64,000 nt of DNA from Neostapfia colusana (lineage: Eukaryota; Streptophyta; Magnoliopsida; Poales; Poaceae), in the NCBI GenBank assembly GCA_030760725.1, contig JASWHV010000019.1, positions 36,397,944 through 36,461,943 of the forward strand, read 5' to 3'. A program made the position numbers and the translations under genes. This document shows positions 8,959 through 20,600 of this stretch, one piece after another. The notes beneath the pieces were generated by a model. That model ran no database searches. It was not told the origin of the DNA and worked only from the letters and a program-made list of their open reading frames with translations. Position 1 is the stretch's first letter; every line of letters starts with the position of its first letter.

Positions 8959-11900
8959 TGTAACGGTTCCAAAATATGCATACAAAGAAACTCTTGTTTG
9001 CACAAAGTTGGTTTCACATGTATAAAAAATGGGACTTGTTTAAACTTTTTCACATGTGATAAGACACATGAGAGCTTTCTTCACACAAGTTCAAATATTT
9101 GTGTGAAGACATGGAAACCAAGTTGGGAAGTTCCCATGAGTGTGAGGAAGCCAAAGTCAGATTTTGAGAACAAATTGTTCCACTCAAAAATGCAAATGAG
9201 AGTAACACAGGGGTTTTCAAACTGTTGTATTAAAAACCTCATTTGCAGCAGCCAAATTAATGATCAGAGTTCATATTTGAATTCCTTGGGTCCAAATTAG
9301 GGGGTAGGCAAAGTCTCATGGAATTTTGAAGATGTTTGCTACCCATTTTCCAAATGGACTTAAATTTGCAATGAATTCAAATATATATTTGAATTTGGAT
9401 GAGACTTGTTCAAATATCCACACACAATTCAGATTTGAATTCCCACCATTTGATTTCCAGCATTTTCCAAAATGAGGAGATATTTGTGAGAAAATGAGAG
9501 GTGATAAGGGGGAAGGTGGGACCCACTTGTCATATGCACCAAATATCTGAATTGAGTCGGTTCCTTTCTGTTCCCACGAGAAGCAACCGGGACAACACCG
9601 AGGCTCCACCGGACGACACCGCGCGGCACCGAGGACACCTCCTCGTGAATTCTTTTGCGCTGGCGAGCTGCTTCGTGCTCCTTATCACCTCGGCCGAGTC
9701 CCCTTGCCACAACCACGAGGAGCCCACTCTGTTCTTCTTCTTTTCCCCGCGCCCTGAACAGAGCCGCTGCCGCCACAGTCATTCGATCGGCAGCCGGCTC
9801 GGGTGATCACAAACCGAGGCCATTGAGTAGCAAAACGGCACCAGGGCCTCACCCTCGTCCTCCACGACGCGCCACTGACCGAGCTCGGCCCTCCTACCCC
9901 GGGGACACCGCGTCCGCGCGGCGGCCGAACAAGGACCGATTAGGAGGCGTCCGTGGACAGCTCCACCTGGTGAATGTCACGACCAAGTACCGGTGCCCCT
10001 GGACGCGCCAAGGCACCGTGCTGCTCTCCTCCCAAGCTCAGCCCATGCCATGCACCGCCGGGAGTGAATTTTGAAAAGTTGCTCCGGCGTACTCCATCTG
10101 ACCTTCCGGCACGGTAATCCCAAATTCCTCCCCAATTCTCAATCTTTGTTCGTTAAAGTTTGCACGAAGGGCCCAAAGTGATAGGCGATCCTTTGCCCTT
10201 CGCGGTTCTAGCCTAAAACTGCACATAGCCCTTGTATTTCATGGGTTTCTACCGGTGACCAAACCGGGGGACCGCGGTCGCACGGTGAAAGCATGTTTGC
10301 CATCGTTCCCGAAAGTTTTTGAGGCTAGGTCGAGCTCCCCCATCATTCACTGGGGCTGTAGCACCGTTTTGCCGAGCTTTTAGCGCACTAGAATGGCCGG
10401 CCGACGTCGCCGATGATGCGCCGAGCTACCGCATCGCCGCTAGCTACCGTAGACGCTTCACCGGCTCGGGGAAACCTCACCATCGTGCCCAGCGTGGCAG
10501 TTTAGGCCCTGGCGGCGAGCCGGAGCTCGGGCAGAGGCCGGGAGACCGGTTTCCAGCGATCTCCGGCGAGGGCGGCGGCGCGGGCACGCGGGCGCGGGAA
10601 CAGCCCGATGTTGAAGAAAGGGTACCGGGTCCCAGCAGTCAGTGAGGGAAAAGGTTTAAAGCCGATCCTCTGTGGCTATTTGATCCGGTGTGACTGCGTG
10701 GCTGGGACTGTGTGGCCCTGTGTGATTTTGCCTCAGAGGGTGACACGTGGCCTGGGCCCAGCAGCAGGCATTTGAACTTTTATCTGTTTTCAGAATTCAG
10801 TTGAAAGTTTAAATAGCCACAACCTGGTGTAGGAATGTCCAAAAATTGTCAAAACAAAAAATTTCTGGATTTCTCTGAGAGAGTACTATCCAGAGGTACA
10901 ACCAATAATTATGAAAACCCCTAGTTTTGGCTCATTAGTTCATAGAAGGAAAATCTTGTGGGAATTTTTCCAGGAGTTCTATGTATTGGAAAATACCCAA
11001 ATTTGGGAAGGAGAGTCTTCCAAAAATATTTGGACTCCAGTAAAATTTTCAGAAGCATTGGACCTCATTTGCTTGGCCAAATGTGGTGTTAATTCCTTAT
11101 GTCTCTGAAAATGGGAAAATAAACAGAGGTCAATTTCAGAAATTTTCCCCAAACTTTAGAACCTCATAACTCTTGCTAGGAATCCCCAAATTTAGTGATT
11201 CAAATTGGGTTGGATTCATATTGAATAGATCTGTCCCAATCTACAACCCAATTTGTATGAAACTCATTATTTAATTCTGGAATGTTCTTTAAAGCTTTTC
11301 AACAAAAGAATTTTAGAGGGAGTTTAGTTAATCCAAAAATCCTCAAATTTTGCCAGCATATTATCTAGGATGTTAGTAAACTCCTGTAAAAGTTTCAGCT
11401 CAATTGGAGTTGATTTGATCAGGGCAATTCAGAATTTATGTTGCTGTGTTCAATTGAATACAGAAACATTTTAAGAGAATTTCCCAAAACTTGGAAATTC
11501 ATTCCTGGGAGATTCTTAGCTCCAAAAATCCTAGGAAAATTCATGCAAGCTATATGAACTATAAGGGAAATTGTATTTCACTATGTTTGGCATGAACATG
11601 GGTGTGATCTCCGAATTATTTCTTCTTTGCTTAATTGCTTAGAAAATTATTCTGAACAAACCACTCAATGAAAAGTGCTAATTTTTGGTCCAGAGGACTT
11701 TCTTGTGACAAGGAGATAACATGAAAATTCTCAGCCCCATTGGAGCTCTGGATCACCCCTGTTCTGTTTAACCTCTTAAGGTGATCAATATAGAAGAGGG
11801 GGAAACCACTTAGAATTAATCATGTGCTGAGATCCAAACCCAAACCACTAGCACCCACGTCATTTTAAATTCTTAAACAGAGTTCCAGTTTTAAACTTGT

Positions 11901-13612
11901 ATTTAGCACTTGTTAGCAAAACTTTTACAAGTAAACATTTGTGCATATGCATTACGTGTAGCATCTACGTGAAGGACCTCAAGTCATTGGAGTGGAGATC
12001 AAAGGAGGGAGGCAAGATATCAAGTCAAGTGGTCTATACTAACTTCATATATATATAAGTAACCTGCAAAACTAAGGCAAGCCCCGGTTTGCATCAAATT
12101 TACAAGTTTTTATTTGTATTCACTTGATACGTCTAGCATTGTATTTATTGCATTACGTCTAGATGGTATGAAACTCCAAATGCATGACCCAAAAAACCCA
12201 GGAGTTTAATGTAGGATATGTTATCAATTAATTATAACTGCTGATCTCAACAAAAGTGGATTAAAAGAAGCAAAACTCGAGTGGGAAGATTCCTACTCGT
12301 GAACAGGGATTTAGGGGGGATCAATCGGAAGAGTTGGGAATTGATCCTCATAGTTGGGAATGGAGACCGGGCAGTGGATGGAAGGTCAAGGACGTGGTCC
12401 TGTGAGCCTAGTCTATGTCTGAGTCGATTAAGGCCCGTTCTCGTGTGCGGCCCGTTGGGCAAGTTTGAGTTGTGTACCGGATGCATACTGGCTATATGGG
12501 ACCCAGGAAACCGATGTAACATGTTAACCTAGGTGTCGAGGCATACCTCACCGTCTGATGCCGATGCTGAAAGGATAGAGAAGTCGGCTCTACGAGGGTT
12601 TGCCGTAGAGAGACTTAATCCCAGACGGTGGGACCGGTTCGACACTTAGGTGTCGTGTGAAAGGTTGCCACGTACGACGTCAGTGATGGTTGCTGTGTGC
12701 AACGTTGAGTACGGGCGTACATGTCGTGTCAGCTGTGTGTTTTTTATTGCAATCACCGTCGCTCGCGGTAGTGAGCATACTTGTTCTCTGCGTCGTGACG
12801 TAGTAATAAACTAGGAAAGGTTAATAATGCTTCGTGAGTAATCCTCATATTGGAGATGAGGAAATGATCAACACATCACTAAATTTATTTTCCACCTTGG
12901 ACTAGTAGCGTCGAGGCAAAGCATTTCTTGTTTGATTGTGGAGTCTCGACGTTGATGGCGCAAGGTCACTATGAGTTTAGGGTAGCTCATTAAAGTTACT
13001 TTCACCTCGGGCAAGTGACATCGAGATGAAACGTTTCTTGTTTGATTGTGGAGTCTCGATGTAAGTTGCACGAGGGCTATAAAAGTTGCCTAAAACTTGA
13101 AGTAAGGACGCTCCTTTAGCTCAAGTTCATCGTTTGTGCAAACTTCTATAATCAGCCCTCTATTTTCATCATGTAGAGTTTCATGACTAGGGTGATGGGT
13201 CAGTCTTGCTGAGCTTCGTGCTCACAGATACTGCATAAGTTGTTTTGCAGGTAATAACTGTATGCTGAGATGTACGGGTGCCTGATGAGGCTCGGAGCTC
13301 TCCGAGGGGTGAACTCATGGCAACCCCTGCCGCTGCTATTGTGATAGTGTTGCTAGTGAGAAGGGTCCGCGGGCTGGACACCTTCTCTGTTGCTTAGCAT
13401 AGATATGAGACGTGAGTTGTAATAGTCTTCCACTGTAGTTTATTTTGAGAAGTATTTGTAAAATCAACACTTTGTAAGCTTCCGCTTCTTTTATGTAATA
13501 TGATGCTTTATTATGTGTGCTGTTGGGTGCCGCATCGCACGACACCACCCAATGCGATTCCCGGGCGAGGTGCCCCGTCCCTGTGAGTGATCGGGACGGT
13601 GGGGTCCTCACA
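8959..13612 (+). repeat. A2 5' LTR
   Basis: It pairs with 17672-22316. It contains an AT-rich left arm, a GC-rich block (about 9540-10670), AT-rich repeats of the CATAACT...GCTAGGAA type (about 10800-11900), an exon-like block (11962-12076), hairpin modules at 12908 and 13018, TATA at 13078, the stem at 13210 and an acceptor-like TTTTGCAG near 13241-13250. ORFs in the GC-rich block do not match known families and I do not call them genes. Confidence 0.95.
13078..13085 (+). promoter_or_regulatory. TATA box, A2 5' LTR
   Basis: TATAAAAG lies 16 bp after hairpin module 2. As the 5' copy it would drive A2 genomic RNA, giving an R-U5 of roughly 500 nt. Confidence 0.55.
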
Positions 13613-13666
13613 GCGTGGTATCAGTGATCGGGACGGCGGGGTCCTCACAGCGTGGTATCAGAGCCG
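13613..13666 (+). other. Primer-binding site with a 37-bp duplication of the LTR tail
   Basis: The first TGGTATCAG is at 13616-13624. The last part of the LTR (GTGATCGGGACGG...CTCACAGCG) then repeats, followed by the complete site TGGTATCAGAGCCG at 13653-13666. The 12-nt core matches the 3' end complement of plant initiator tRNA-Met. This looks like slippage during cDNA synthesis. Confidence 0.85.
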
Positions 13667-13911
13667 ACCCTCGCAGTTTCACGGGTGCGTACGGGTCAGT
13701 GAGAAGGATACAGTAGCGTAAGGGTCAGGGACGTGGGTACGTACGCATGACGCGTGGGTCCTCTGTGTGGGACATGGTATGGTACGTATGCTGCTAACCG
13801 GACGTACAGTATGCGTATGCCAGTACTGAACGTACGGACGTGGCTAAGAGGGGACGTTCCTATCTTGGTGTTGACCGACGAGGACGTCGGTCTTCTATGG
13901 GGGGTGGATTA
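13653..13911 (+). mobile_element. Cassandra-like TRIM internal region
   Basis: The sequence after the primer site (GACCCTCGCAGTTTCACGGG and on) does not resemble the leaders of B, C or D. It ends in a purine tract (TATGGGGGGTGGATTA, 13896-13911) directly before a short TG...CA LTR. PBS, short non-coding interior and polypurine tract are the layout of a Cassandra TRIM. No 5' Cassandra LTR is present; the A LTR takes its place. Confidence 0.7.
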
Positions 13912-14154
13912 TGTGATATCCTGACTCCCGGCTTAATAGGATTGATAGAGTACTCATACCACCAAGGTATGCCTTCTTTTCTAAAAGCCCACCTGCAAAG
14001 GACTCCGGGGTTAAGCGTGCTTGGCCCGGAGGAATTTGGGGATGGGTGACCGACCGGGAAGTTTTTCCAGGTGCGCACGAGTGAGGACAAAGTGCGCAGA
14101 AAAAGACGAGTGGTGGTATGTGGGGACAGTCTATGATCCTAGAGAGCCATCACA
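13912..14154 (+). repeat. Cassandra-like LTR carrying a 5S rRNA-like segment
   Basis: A 243-bp unit starts TGTGATATCC and ends ATCACA, followed by a primer site two bases later. Cassandra LTRs are known to hold a 5S-derived, Pol III-type segment, and one is visible here. It is the only LTR of this kind in the window. Confidence 0.75.
13949..14073 (+). ncRNA. 5S rRNA-like segment (not a genuine 5S gene)
   Basis: The right half tracks plant 5S rRNA: GGTTAAGCGTGCTTGG (14009-14024) and GGATGGGTGACC (near 14040-14051) cover the internal promoter and the strongly conserved core, followed by GGGAAGT. The left half (CTCATACCA) is weaker. Mismatches and the LTR setting make it a retrotransposon-borne derivative. 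A Pol III transcript is possible but not shown. Confidence 0.75.
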
Positions 14155-14156
14155 AA

Positions 14157-14171
14157 TGGTATTAGAGCCGC
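14157..14171 (+). other. Second primer-binding site, one mismatch (A2)
   Basis: TGGTATTAGAGCCGC differs from the initiator-Met site by one C-to-T change. It is followed by leader sequence that matches the C leader just inside its own primer site (near 37900-37987, minus). The Cassandra unit therefore sits between two primer sites. Confidence 0.8.
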
Positions 14172-15850
14172 ATTGTTAATAGCACACGGAATAAGGATCG
14201 TATTACGACAAAAACTTAGGATACGGTGAGGAAACAGTATTAGGCCCACATAAGGACTATAGTAGTATAGTTACTTAAAGTGGCAGCACTAACATAATTG
14301 TTATAATTCTGAAATTTTTATTACGTAACGACGCACCTACGCTCAGGTAAGCATGGTAAGGAACGCCACCGAAAGCGGTTCAATTTCGGTTAGCTCCCCT
14401 GACGAGGAAAGTGGTTCAGGGCTAGATCTCACAGCTTGGGGTGAGATGTTAATATGAAACTCTTGAACTCTTCATGTTCCTGAGTTCATATGAAACGCTG
14501 ATCCCTAGCGTGCATTAGGCAAGTAAGTGGAGACCCCATCGCGTGGTCAGTAACGCGAGAGTGTGTTCGTCTGGAAATAGCCTAGGAGGACATACGCAGC
14601 GCTTGCCATCGGCGTGCCCTGCAGGGCAGTAGGTGATATCCGTTGGGTTGATAACATTCTCAACCGTGACGACCCGTTCATGACCTACTCGGGTTCCCCG
14701 TCGTGTGGTGTTGAAACACGATCGCATACCTTGAGACGTGACTTAACTCAAGGACGGCCGTATGACAATGATACGGGCGTTTGTATTTACTTTCTAATAT
14801 GGAACTGCCTGAAATGAAACAACCTTTGAGTGCACCACTATTGAGTGTTTTTTTTTCTACAGGTACTAACCACGTACATATCCCGTGTAGTACACGTGTG
14901 CGAGAGACCGTCTAAGTGCCACTGATAACACGTATATGCCGGTATAATCCGGGTAAGATTTTCTTTTGGAGAGGCAACGTAGTACCGACATGTTTCTTAC
15001 GGTGCATCGACACCGTACTGCACTTAATAACCTCTTCCCTATGAAGAAATGATTCATGAGCTAACTTTAAACTAAAAATGTAAGTTTGAAATAAGTATTA
15101 GTTACTGAACTCTTATTTTGAGCTAAGATTCAAATAAGAGAAGGTTTAGGTTTCTAAGATTTCAAAAACAGAGTGATCTGTTTCTAGCAGGAATTCTTGC
15201 TGGACTTTTACAGAGAATAACTCTGAGTAGCTTTAACCAATTAAGTTGTATGATAAATTTCTGGAAGGATTTTCAAGTGCTCTACAACTCTCTTGTAGAC
15301 CTCCAGAGCAAAATCATAAGTTAAGTTGGTGAAAAGTCCAGTTGAAGGCAAATTGTTCAGAACTAGGACAGTAGCAAAAACCTCTCTGGACTTTTCTGTT
15401 TTTAAGCCATAACTTCCTGTAGAAAAATCCCTAAGGAGCCTGTGATACACAGTTGGAAAGGTTATGAGATGTGCAACATTGTTGTAGTTCAAAGTTGGTT
15501 CATATTCATATTGTATTTGCATATACAACTGTGATAAAGTCTGCCACCTACAAAGGAGATGCTGGCAAATTTTATCCAGAAATTCTGTCAACATTGAACA
15601 ATCATAATTTTTGATTCAGAAGTCATATGGAGGCATTTGAATACTCGTTGGAAATATATTGAAGTTATCTTTAACTTTGGTATGCAATTTGAGTTATGAA
15701 AATGCTTCTAAACGGATCAAAATCTAGGTTAGGACAGAAGAGTCTGTTCTTCACAGCAAAGAGAACGGTTGAAGGAGCAACTAAGTGAACTCATGAGTAG
15801 ATGAGTTATACGACCAAGCTCATAATCTTGGGGTTGCTCTACGCTGTGTA
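14172..15850 (+). other. A2 leader remnant, non-coding
   Basis: Segments match other leaders in order: ACTTAGGATACGGTGAGG (C), the transition to GTAGTACCGACATG (B3, C, D) near 14970, then AT-rich modules of the 'acagagcataact' kind to 15700. The block with the GTGCAC palindrome is badly altered here. A direct jump to RT near 15850 shows that orf0, gag and protease were deleted. Confidence 0.65.
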
Positions 15851-17250
15851 GTAGGAAGAAGGACGAAACACTACAGCTTAGTGTTAATTTTCGTCCGCTT
15901 AACATTGTGACAATCAAGGACAAGTACCCGTTACCACAGATCGACATATTGTTTGATCAGTTGGTCAAAGCAAGGATCTGTTCCAAGATGGACTTAGGTC
16001 AGGGTACCATCGGATTGAGGATAAGGGCTGAGGCTATTCTGAAGACAGTTTTTCGACGAGGTACGGAGTTTAAGAGTACCTGTCATATTCCTTGGCCTTA
16101 CCAACACTCCAGCTCGGTTCATGCACTTAAGGAACTCGGTATTCATGCCGGAGCTGGATGGGTTTGTTGTGGTCTTCATCGACGACCTACTGGTTTATTC
16201 CAAGTCGGAGGAAGCACACGAGAAGCACCTGCGTGTAGTCTTGCAACGGCTGCGGGATCACAAGCTATACGTGAAATTCAGCAAGTGCAAATTTTAGATA
16301 TCACGAGTACTTAGTCTCGGGCATATCATCTCAGCTAAGGGCATCGCTGTAAGTCTGAGTAATATCGCACCTGTGCTGCATTGGAAGTCCCCGCGGTCTA
16401 TTAACGAGGTACGGGAAAATTCCTCGGACTTGCGGGATATTATCAGAGGTTCATTTCGAACTCCTCAAAGATTGCCAAGCCTAGGACATAGCTGCCGAAG
16501 AAGGCTACCAAATAAGTTTGGAGTCCAACATGTAATGCAGCGTTCAAGGCGTTAGTGAAACACTTAACATCAGCACCGGTTTTGGCGCGGCCAAACACAA
16601 CAAGACCGTTCGTTGGGTACTGCGATGCATCCGGCTTTGGGCTAGGATGTATGCTGATGCAAGACCGAAGTGTGGTCGTGTATGGATCATGGCAACTTAG
16701 GAATCATGAGTAACACTATCCGACTCATGACTTAGGACTCACTGCCGTGGTACTCGCACTAAAAATGTGGAGGTACTACCTACTCGGTAACCTCGTGCAT
16801 TTATATACCGACCACAAGCACCTCAAGTACATATTCACTCGGAAGAAGTGAAACATGAGGCAGCAACGATGGTTGGAGTTGATAAAGGGTTACGAAATAG
16901 AGATCCATTATCACCCCGGCAAGATTAACGTGGGCGAATGCGGGAGTCGTAAGTCCCACGTTCATAATCCAACCATCACCCTGTTGGAAGAGGGCGAGCC
17001 ACCATCATGATGGTTCACCCTAGAGCTCTCTATAATTTAGCTTTCATCCCCACCATCCGTGAAGAAAGGGTGGCAGCCCAGAAACGTGATAAGGGCATGT
17101 CACATTTGTGGAAATGTATGGACAGTGGGGAGCTGAAATAATTCCGGAAAGGCGGAGACGGCATCCTGCAGTTTAAGAACAGAATCGTTGTACCTGTAAA
17201 TTAGAGTCGAGGGAGAAAGATTGTTGACGAGGCTCACTTGTCATAGTCTC
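15851..17250 (+). pseudogene. pol: pol remnant: RT, RNase H and integrase N-terminal scraps (A2)
   Basis: Sense can be followed through several frames: KKDET, TIKDKYPLPQIDILFDQL (15907 on), a FIDD-like VVFIDDL near 16170-16190, the GHIIS motif, then RNase H pieces (YCDASGFGLGC near 16620, LYTDHKHLKYIF near 16800). Frameshifts and stops occur every hundred bases or so, and glycine replaces the conserved E of ELAAVV. The integrase begins (DEAHLS near 17230) and is lost. Confidence 0.8.
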
Positions 17251-17584
17251 TATCCGTCTCAATTCGTTGGTCCATTCCAGGTTATGGAAAGATGTGGACC
17301 CGTTGCATACTGGCTGGAAGTATCACCGGTGTGTACGACGTCTTCCACATTTCTCCGCTGAGGAAGTGCCTCAAGTGTTCAATCACCATTCAGCTGAGCA
17401 ATATCGAAGGACTGAAGCCAGATCTCACACATCAGGAGGGTCTGGCTCAGATCATCGACATAATGGACCGAACCACACGCGACCATACGTTGTGGTTCTA
17501 TAAAGTTTTAGGGAGTGATTACTCCAAGGTTGAAGCGACAGGGGAGAGCGAAGGATTTCTTCGAACCAATTATCCCAATTCTTG
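17251..17584 (+). pseudogene. pol: pol remnant: integrase C-terminus and chromodomain (A2)
   Basis: The sequence joins abruptly at RFVGPFQVMERCGPVAYW, skipping the whole catalytic core. It then reads through DVFHISPLRKCLK and a chromodomain-like QIIDIMD...LWFYKVLGSDYS to 17584, in two frames. The deletion spans about 1 kb relative to B1. Confidence 0.75.
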
Positions 17585-17657
17585 ACGTCGCACGTTAGTT
17601 AATTTTCCACCATCCTTCCTCTCGTTTTTACCTTATAATCTCGGGACGAAATTCTTT

Positions 17658-17671
17658 TAAGGGGGGAGGAT
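17658..17671 (+). other. Polypurine tract (A2)
   Basis: AAGGGGGGAGGATT directly precedes the 3' LTR start TGTAAAGG. It is intact, as needed for the copy to have been reverse transcribed. Confidence 0.85.
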
Positions 17672-20600
17672 TGTAAAGGTCCCAAAATATGCATACAAAG
17701 AAACTCTTGTTTGCACAAAGTTGGTTTCACATGTATGAAAAATGGGACTTGTTTAAACTTTTTCACATGTGATAAGACACATGAGAGCTTTCTCCACACA
17801 AGTTCAAATATTTGTGTGTTGGAAACCAAGTTGGGAAGTTCCCATGAGTGTGAGGAAGCCAAAGTCAGATTTTGAGAACAAATTGTTCCACTCAAAAATG
17901 CAAATGAGAGTAACACAAGGGTTTTCAAACTGTTGTATTAAAAACCTCATTTGCAGCAGCCAAATTAATGATCAGAGTTCATATGTGAATTCCTTAGGTC
18001 CAAATTAGGGGGTAGGCAAAGTCTCATGGAATTTGGAAGATGTTTGCTACCCATTTTCCAAATGGACTTAAAGTTGCAATGAATTCAAATATACATTTGA
18101 ATTTGGATGAGACTTGTTCAAATATCCACACACAATTCAGATTTGAATTCCCACCATTTTATTTCCAGCATTTTCTAAAATGAGGAGATATTTGTGAGAA
18201 AATGAGAGGTGATAAGGGGGAAGGTGGGACCCACTTGTCATATGCACCAAATATCTGAATTGAGTCGGTTCCTTTCTGTTCCCACGCGAAGCAACCTGGA
18301 CAACACCGAGGCTCCACCGGACGACACCGCGCGGCACCGAGGACACCTCCTCGTGAATTCTTTTGCGCTGGCGAGCTGCTTCGTGCTCCTTATCACCTCG
18401 GCCGAGTCCCCTTGCCACAACCACGAGGAGCCCGCTCTGTTCTTCTTCTTTTCCCCGCGCCCTGAACAGAGCCGCTGCCGCCACACTCATTTGATCAGCA
18501 GCTGGCTCGGGTGATCACAAACCAAGGCCATTGAGTAGCAAAACGGCACCAGGGCCTCACCCTCGTCCTCCACGACGCGCCACCGACCGAGCTCGGCCCT
18601 CCTACCCCGGGGACACCGCGTCCGCGCAGCGGCCGAACAAGGACCGATTAGGAGGCGTCCGTGGACAGCTCCACCTGGTGAATGTCACGACCAAATACCG
18701 GCGCCCCTGGACGCGCCAAGGCACCGTGCTGCTCTCCTCCCAAGCTCAGCCCATGCCATGCACCGCCGGCAGTGAATTTTGAAAAGTTGCTCCGGCGTAC
18801 TCCATCTGACCTTCCGGCACGGTAATCCCGAAATCCTCCCCAATTCTCAATCTTTGTTCGTTAAAATTTGCACGAAGGGCCCAAAGTGATAGGCGATCCG
18901 TTGCCCTTCACGGTTCTAGCCTAAAACTGCACATAGCCCGAGTATTTCATGGGTTTCTACCGGCGACCGAACCGGGGGACCGCAGTCGCACGGTGAAAGC
19001 ATGTTTGCCATCGTTCCCGAACGTTTTTGAGGTTAGGTCGAGCTCCCCCATCATTCACTGGTGCTGTAGCACCATTTTGCCGAGCTTTTAGCGCACTAGG
19101 ATGGCCGGCCGACGTCGCCGAAGATGCGCCGAGCTACCGCATCGCCGCTAGCTACCGTAGAGGCTTCACCGGCTCGGGGAAACCTCACCATCGTGCGCAG
19201 CGTGGCAGTTTAGGCCCTGGCGGCAAGCCGGAGCTCGGGCAGAGGCCGGGAGACCGGTTTCCAGCGATCTCCGGCGAGGGCGGCGGCGCGGGCACGTGGG
19301 CGTGGGAACAGCCCGAGGTTGAAGAAAGGGTACCGGGTCCCAGAAGTCACTGAGGGAAAAGGTTTAAAGCCGATCCTCTGTGGCTATTTGATCCGGTGTG
19401 ACTGTGTGGCTGGGACTGTGTGGCCCTGTGTGGTTTTGTCTCAGAGGGTGACACGTGGCCTGGGCCCAGCAGCAGGCATTTGAACTTTTATCTGTTTTCA
19501 GAATTCAGTTGAAAGTTTAAATAGCCACAACCTGGTGTAGGAATGTCCAAAAATTGTCAAACAAATTTTGCTGGATTCCTCTGAGAGAGTACTATCCTGA
19601 GGTACAACCCAATAATTATGAAAACTCCTAGTTTTGGCTCATTAATTCATAGAAGGAAAATTTTGTGGGAATTTTTCCAGGAGTTCAATGTATTGGAAAA
19701 TACCCAAATTTAGGCAGGAGAGTCTTACAAAAATACTTGGACTCCAGTAAAATTTTCAGAAGCATTGGACCTCATTTGCTTGGCCAAATGTGGTGTTAAT
19801 TCCTTATGTCTCTGAAAATGGGAAAATAAACAGAGGTCAATTTCAGAAAATTTCCCCAAACTTTAGAACCTCATAACTCTTGCTAGGAATCCCCAAATTT
19901 AGTGATTCAAATTGGGTTGTATTCATATTGAATAGATCTGTCCAAATATACAACCCAATTTGTATGAAACTCATTATTTAATTCTGGAATATTCTTTAAA
20001 TCTTTTCAGCAAAAGAATTTTAGAGGGAGTTTGGTAATCCAAAAATCCTCAATTTTTTCCAGAATATTCTCTAGGATGTTAGTAAACCACTGTAAAAGTT
20101 TCAGCTCAATTGGAGTTGATTTGATCAGGGCAATTCAGCATTTAAGTTGCTGTGTTCAATTGAATACGGAAACATTTTCAGAGAATTTCCCAAAACATGG
20201 AAATTCATTCCTGGGAGATTCTTAGCTCCAAAAATCCTAGGAAAATTCATGCAAGCTATATGAACTATAATGGAAATTGTAGTTCACTAAGTTTGGCAAG
20301 AACATGGGTGTGATCTCCGAATTATTTCTTCTTTGCTTAATTGCTTAAGAAATTATTCTGAACAAACCACTCAATGAAAAGTGCTAATTTTTGGTCTAGA
20401 GGACTTTCCTGTGACAAGGAGCTCACATGAAAATTCTCAGCCCCATTGGAGCTCTGGATCACCTCCGTTCTGTTTAACCTCTTAAGGTGATCAATATAGA
20501 AGAGGGGAAACCACTTAGAATTAATCATGTGCTTAGATCCAAACCCAAACCACTAGCACCCACGTCATTTTAAATTCTTAAACAGAGTTACAGTTTTAAA

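Noticed and set aside
9655..10074. 139-codon ORF in the GC-rich block of the A LTR as a host gene
   Set aside because: Arg/Pro/Ala-rich composition of a GC-rich frame. The second A LTR has only partial versions of it, and no domain is recognisable.
13653..13666. tRNA gene suggested by the TGGTATCAGAGC matches
   Set aside because: Only the 12-18 nt primer complement is present, with no tRNA body on either strand.
13949..14073. Functional 5S rRNA gene
   Set aside because: Only the right half matches well, and it lies in a TG...CA LTR followed by a primer site, so it is a TRIM-borne derivative.
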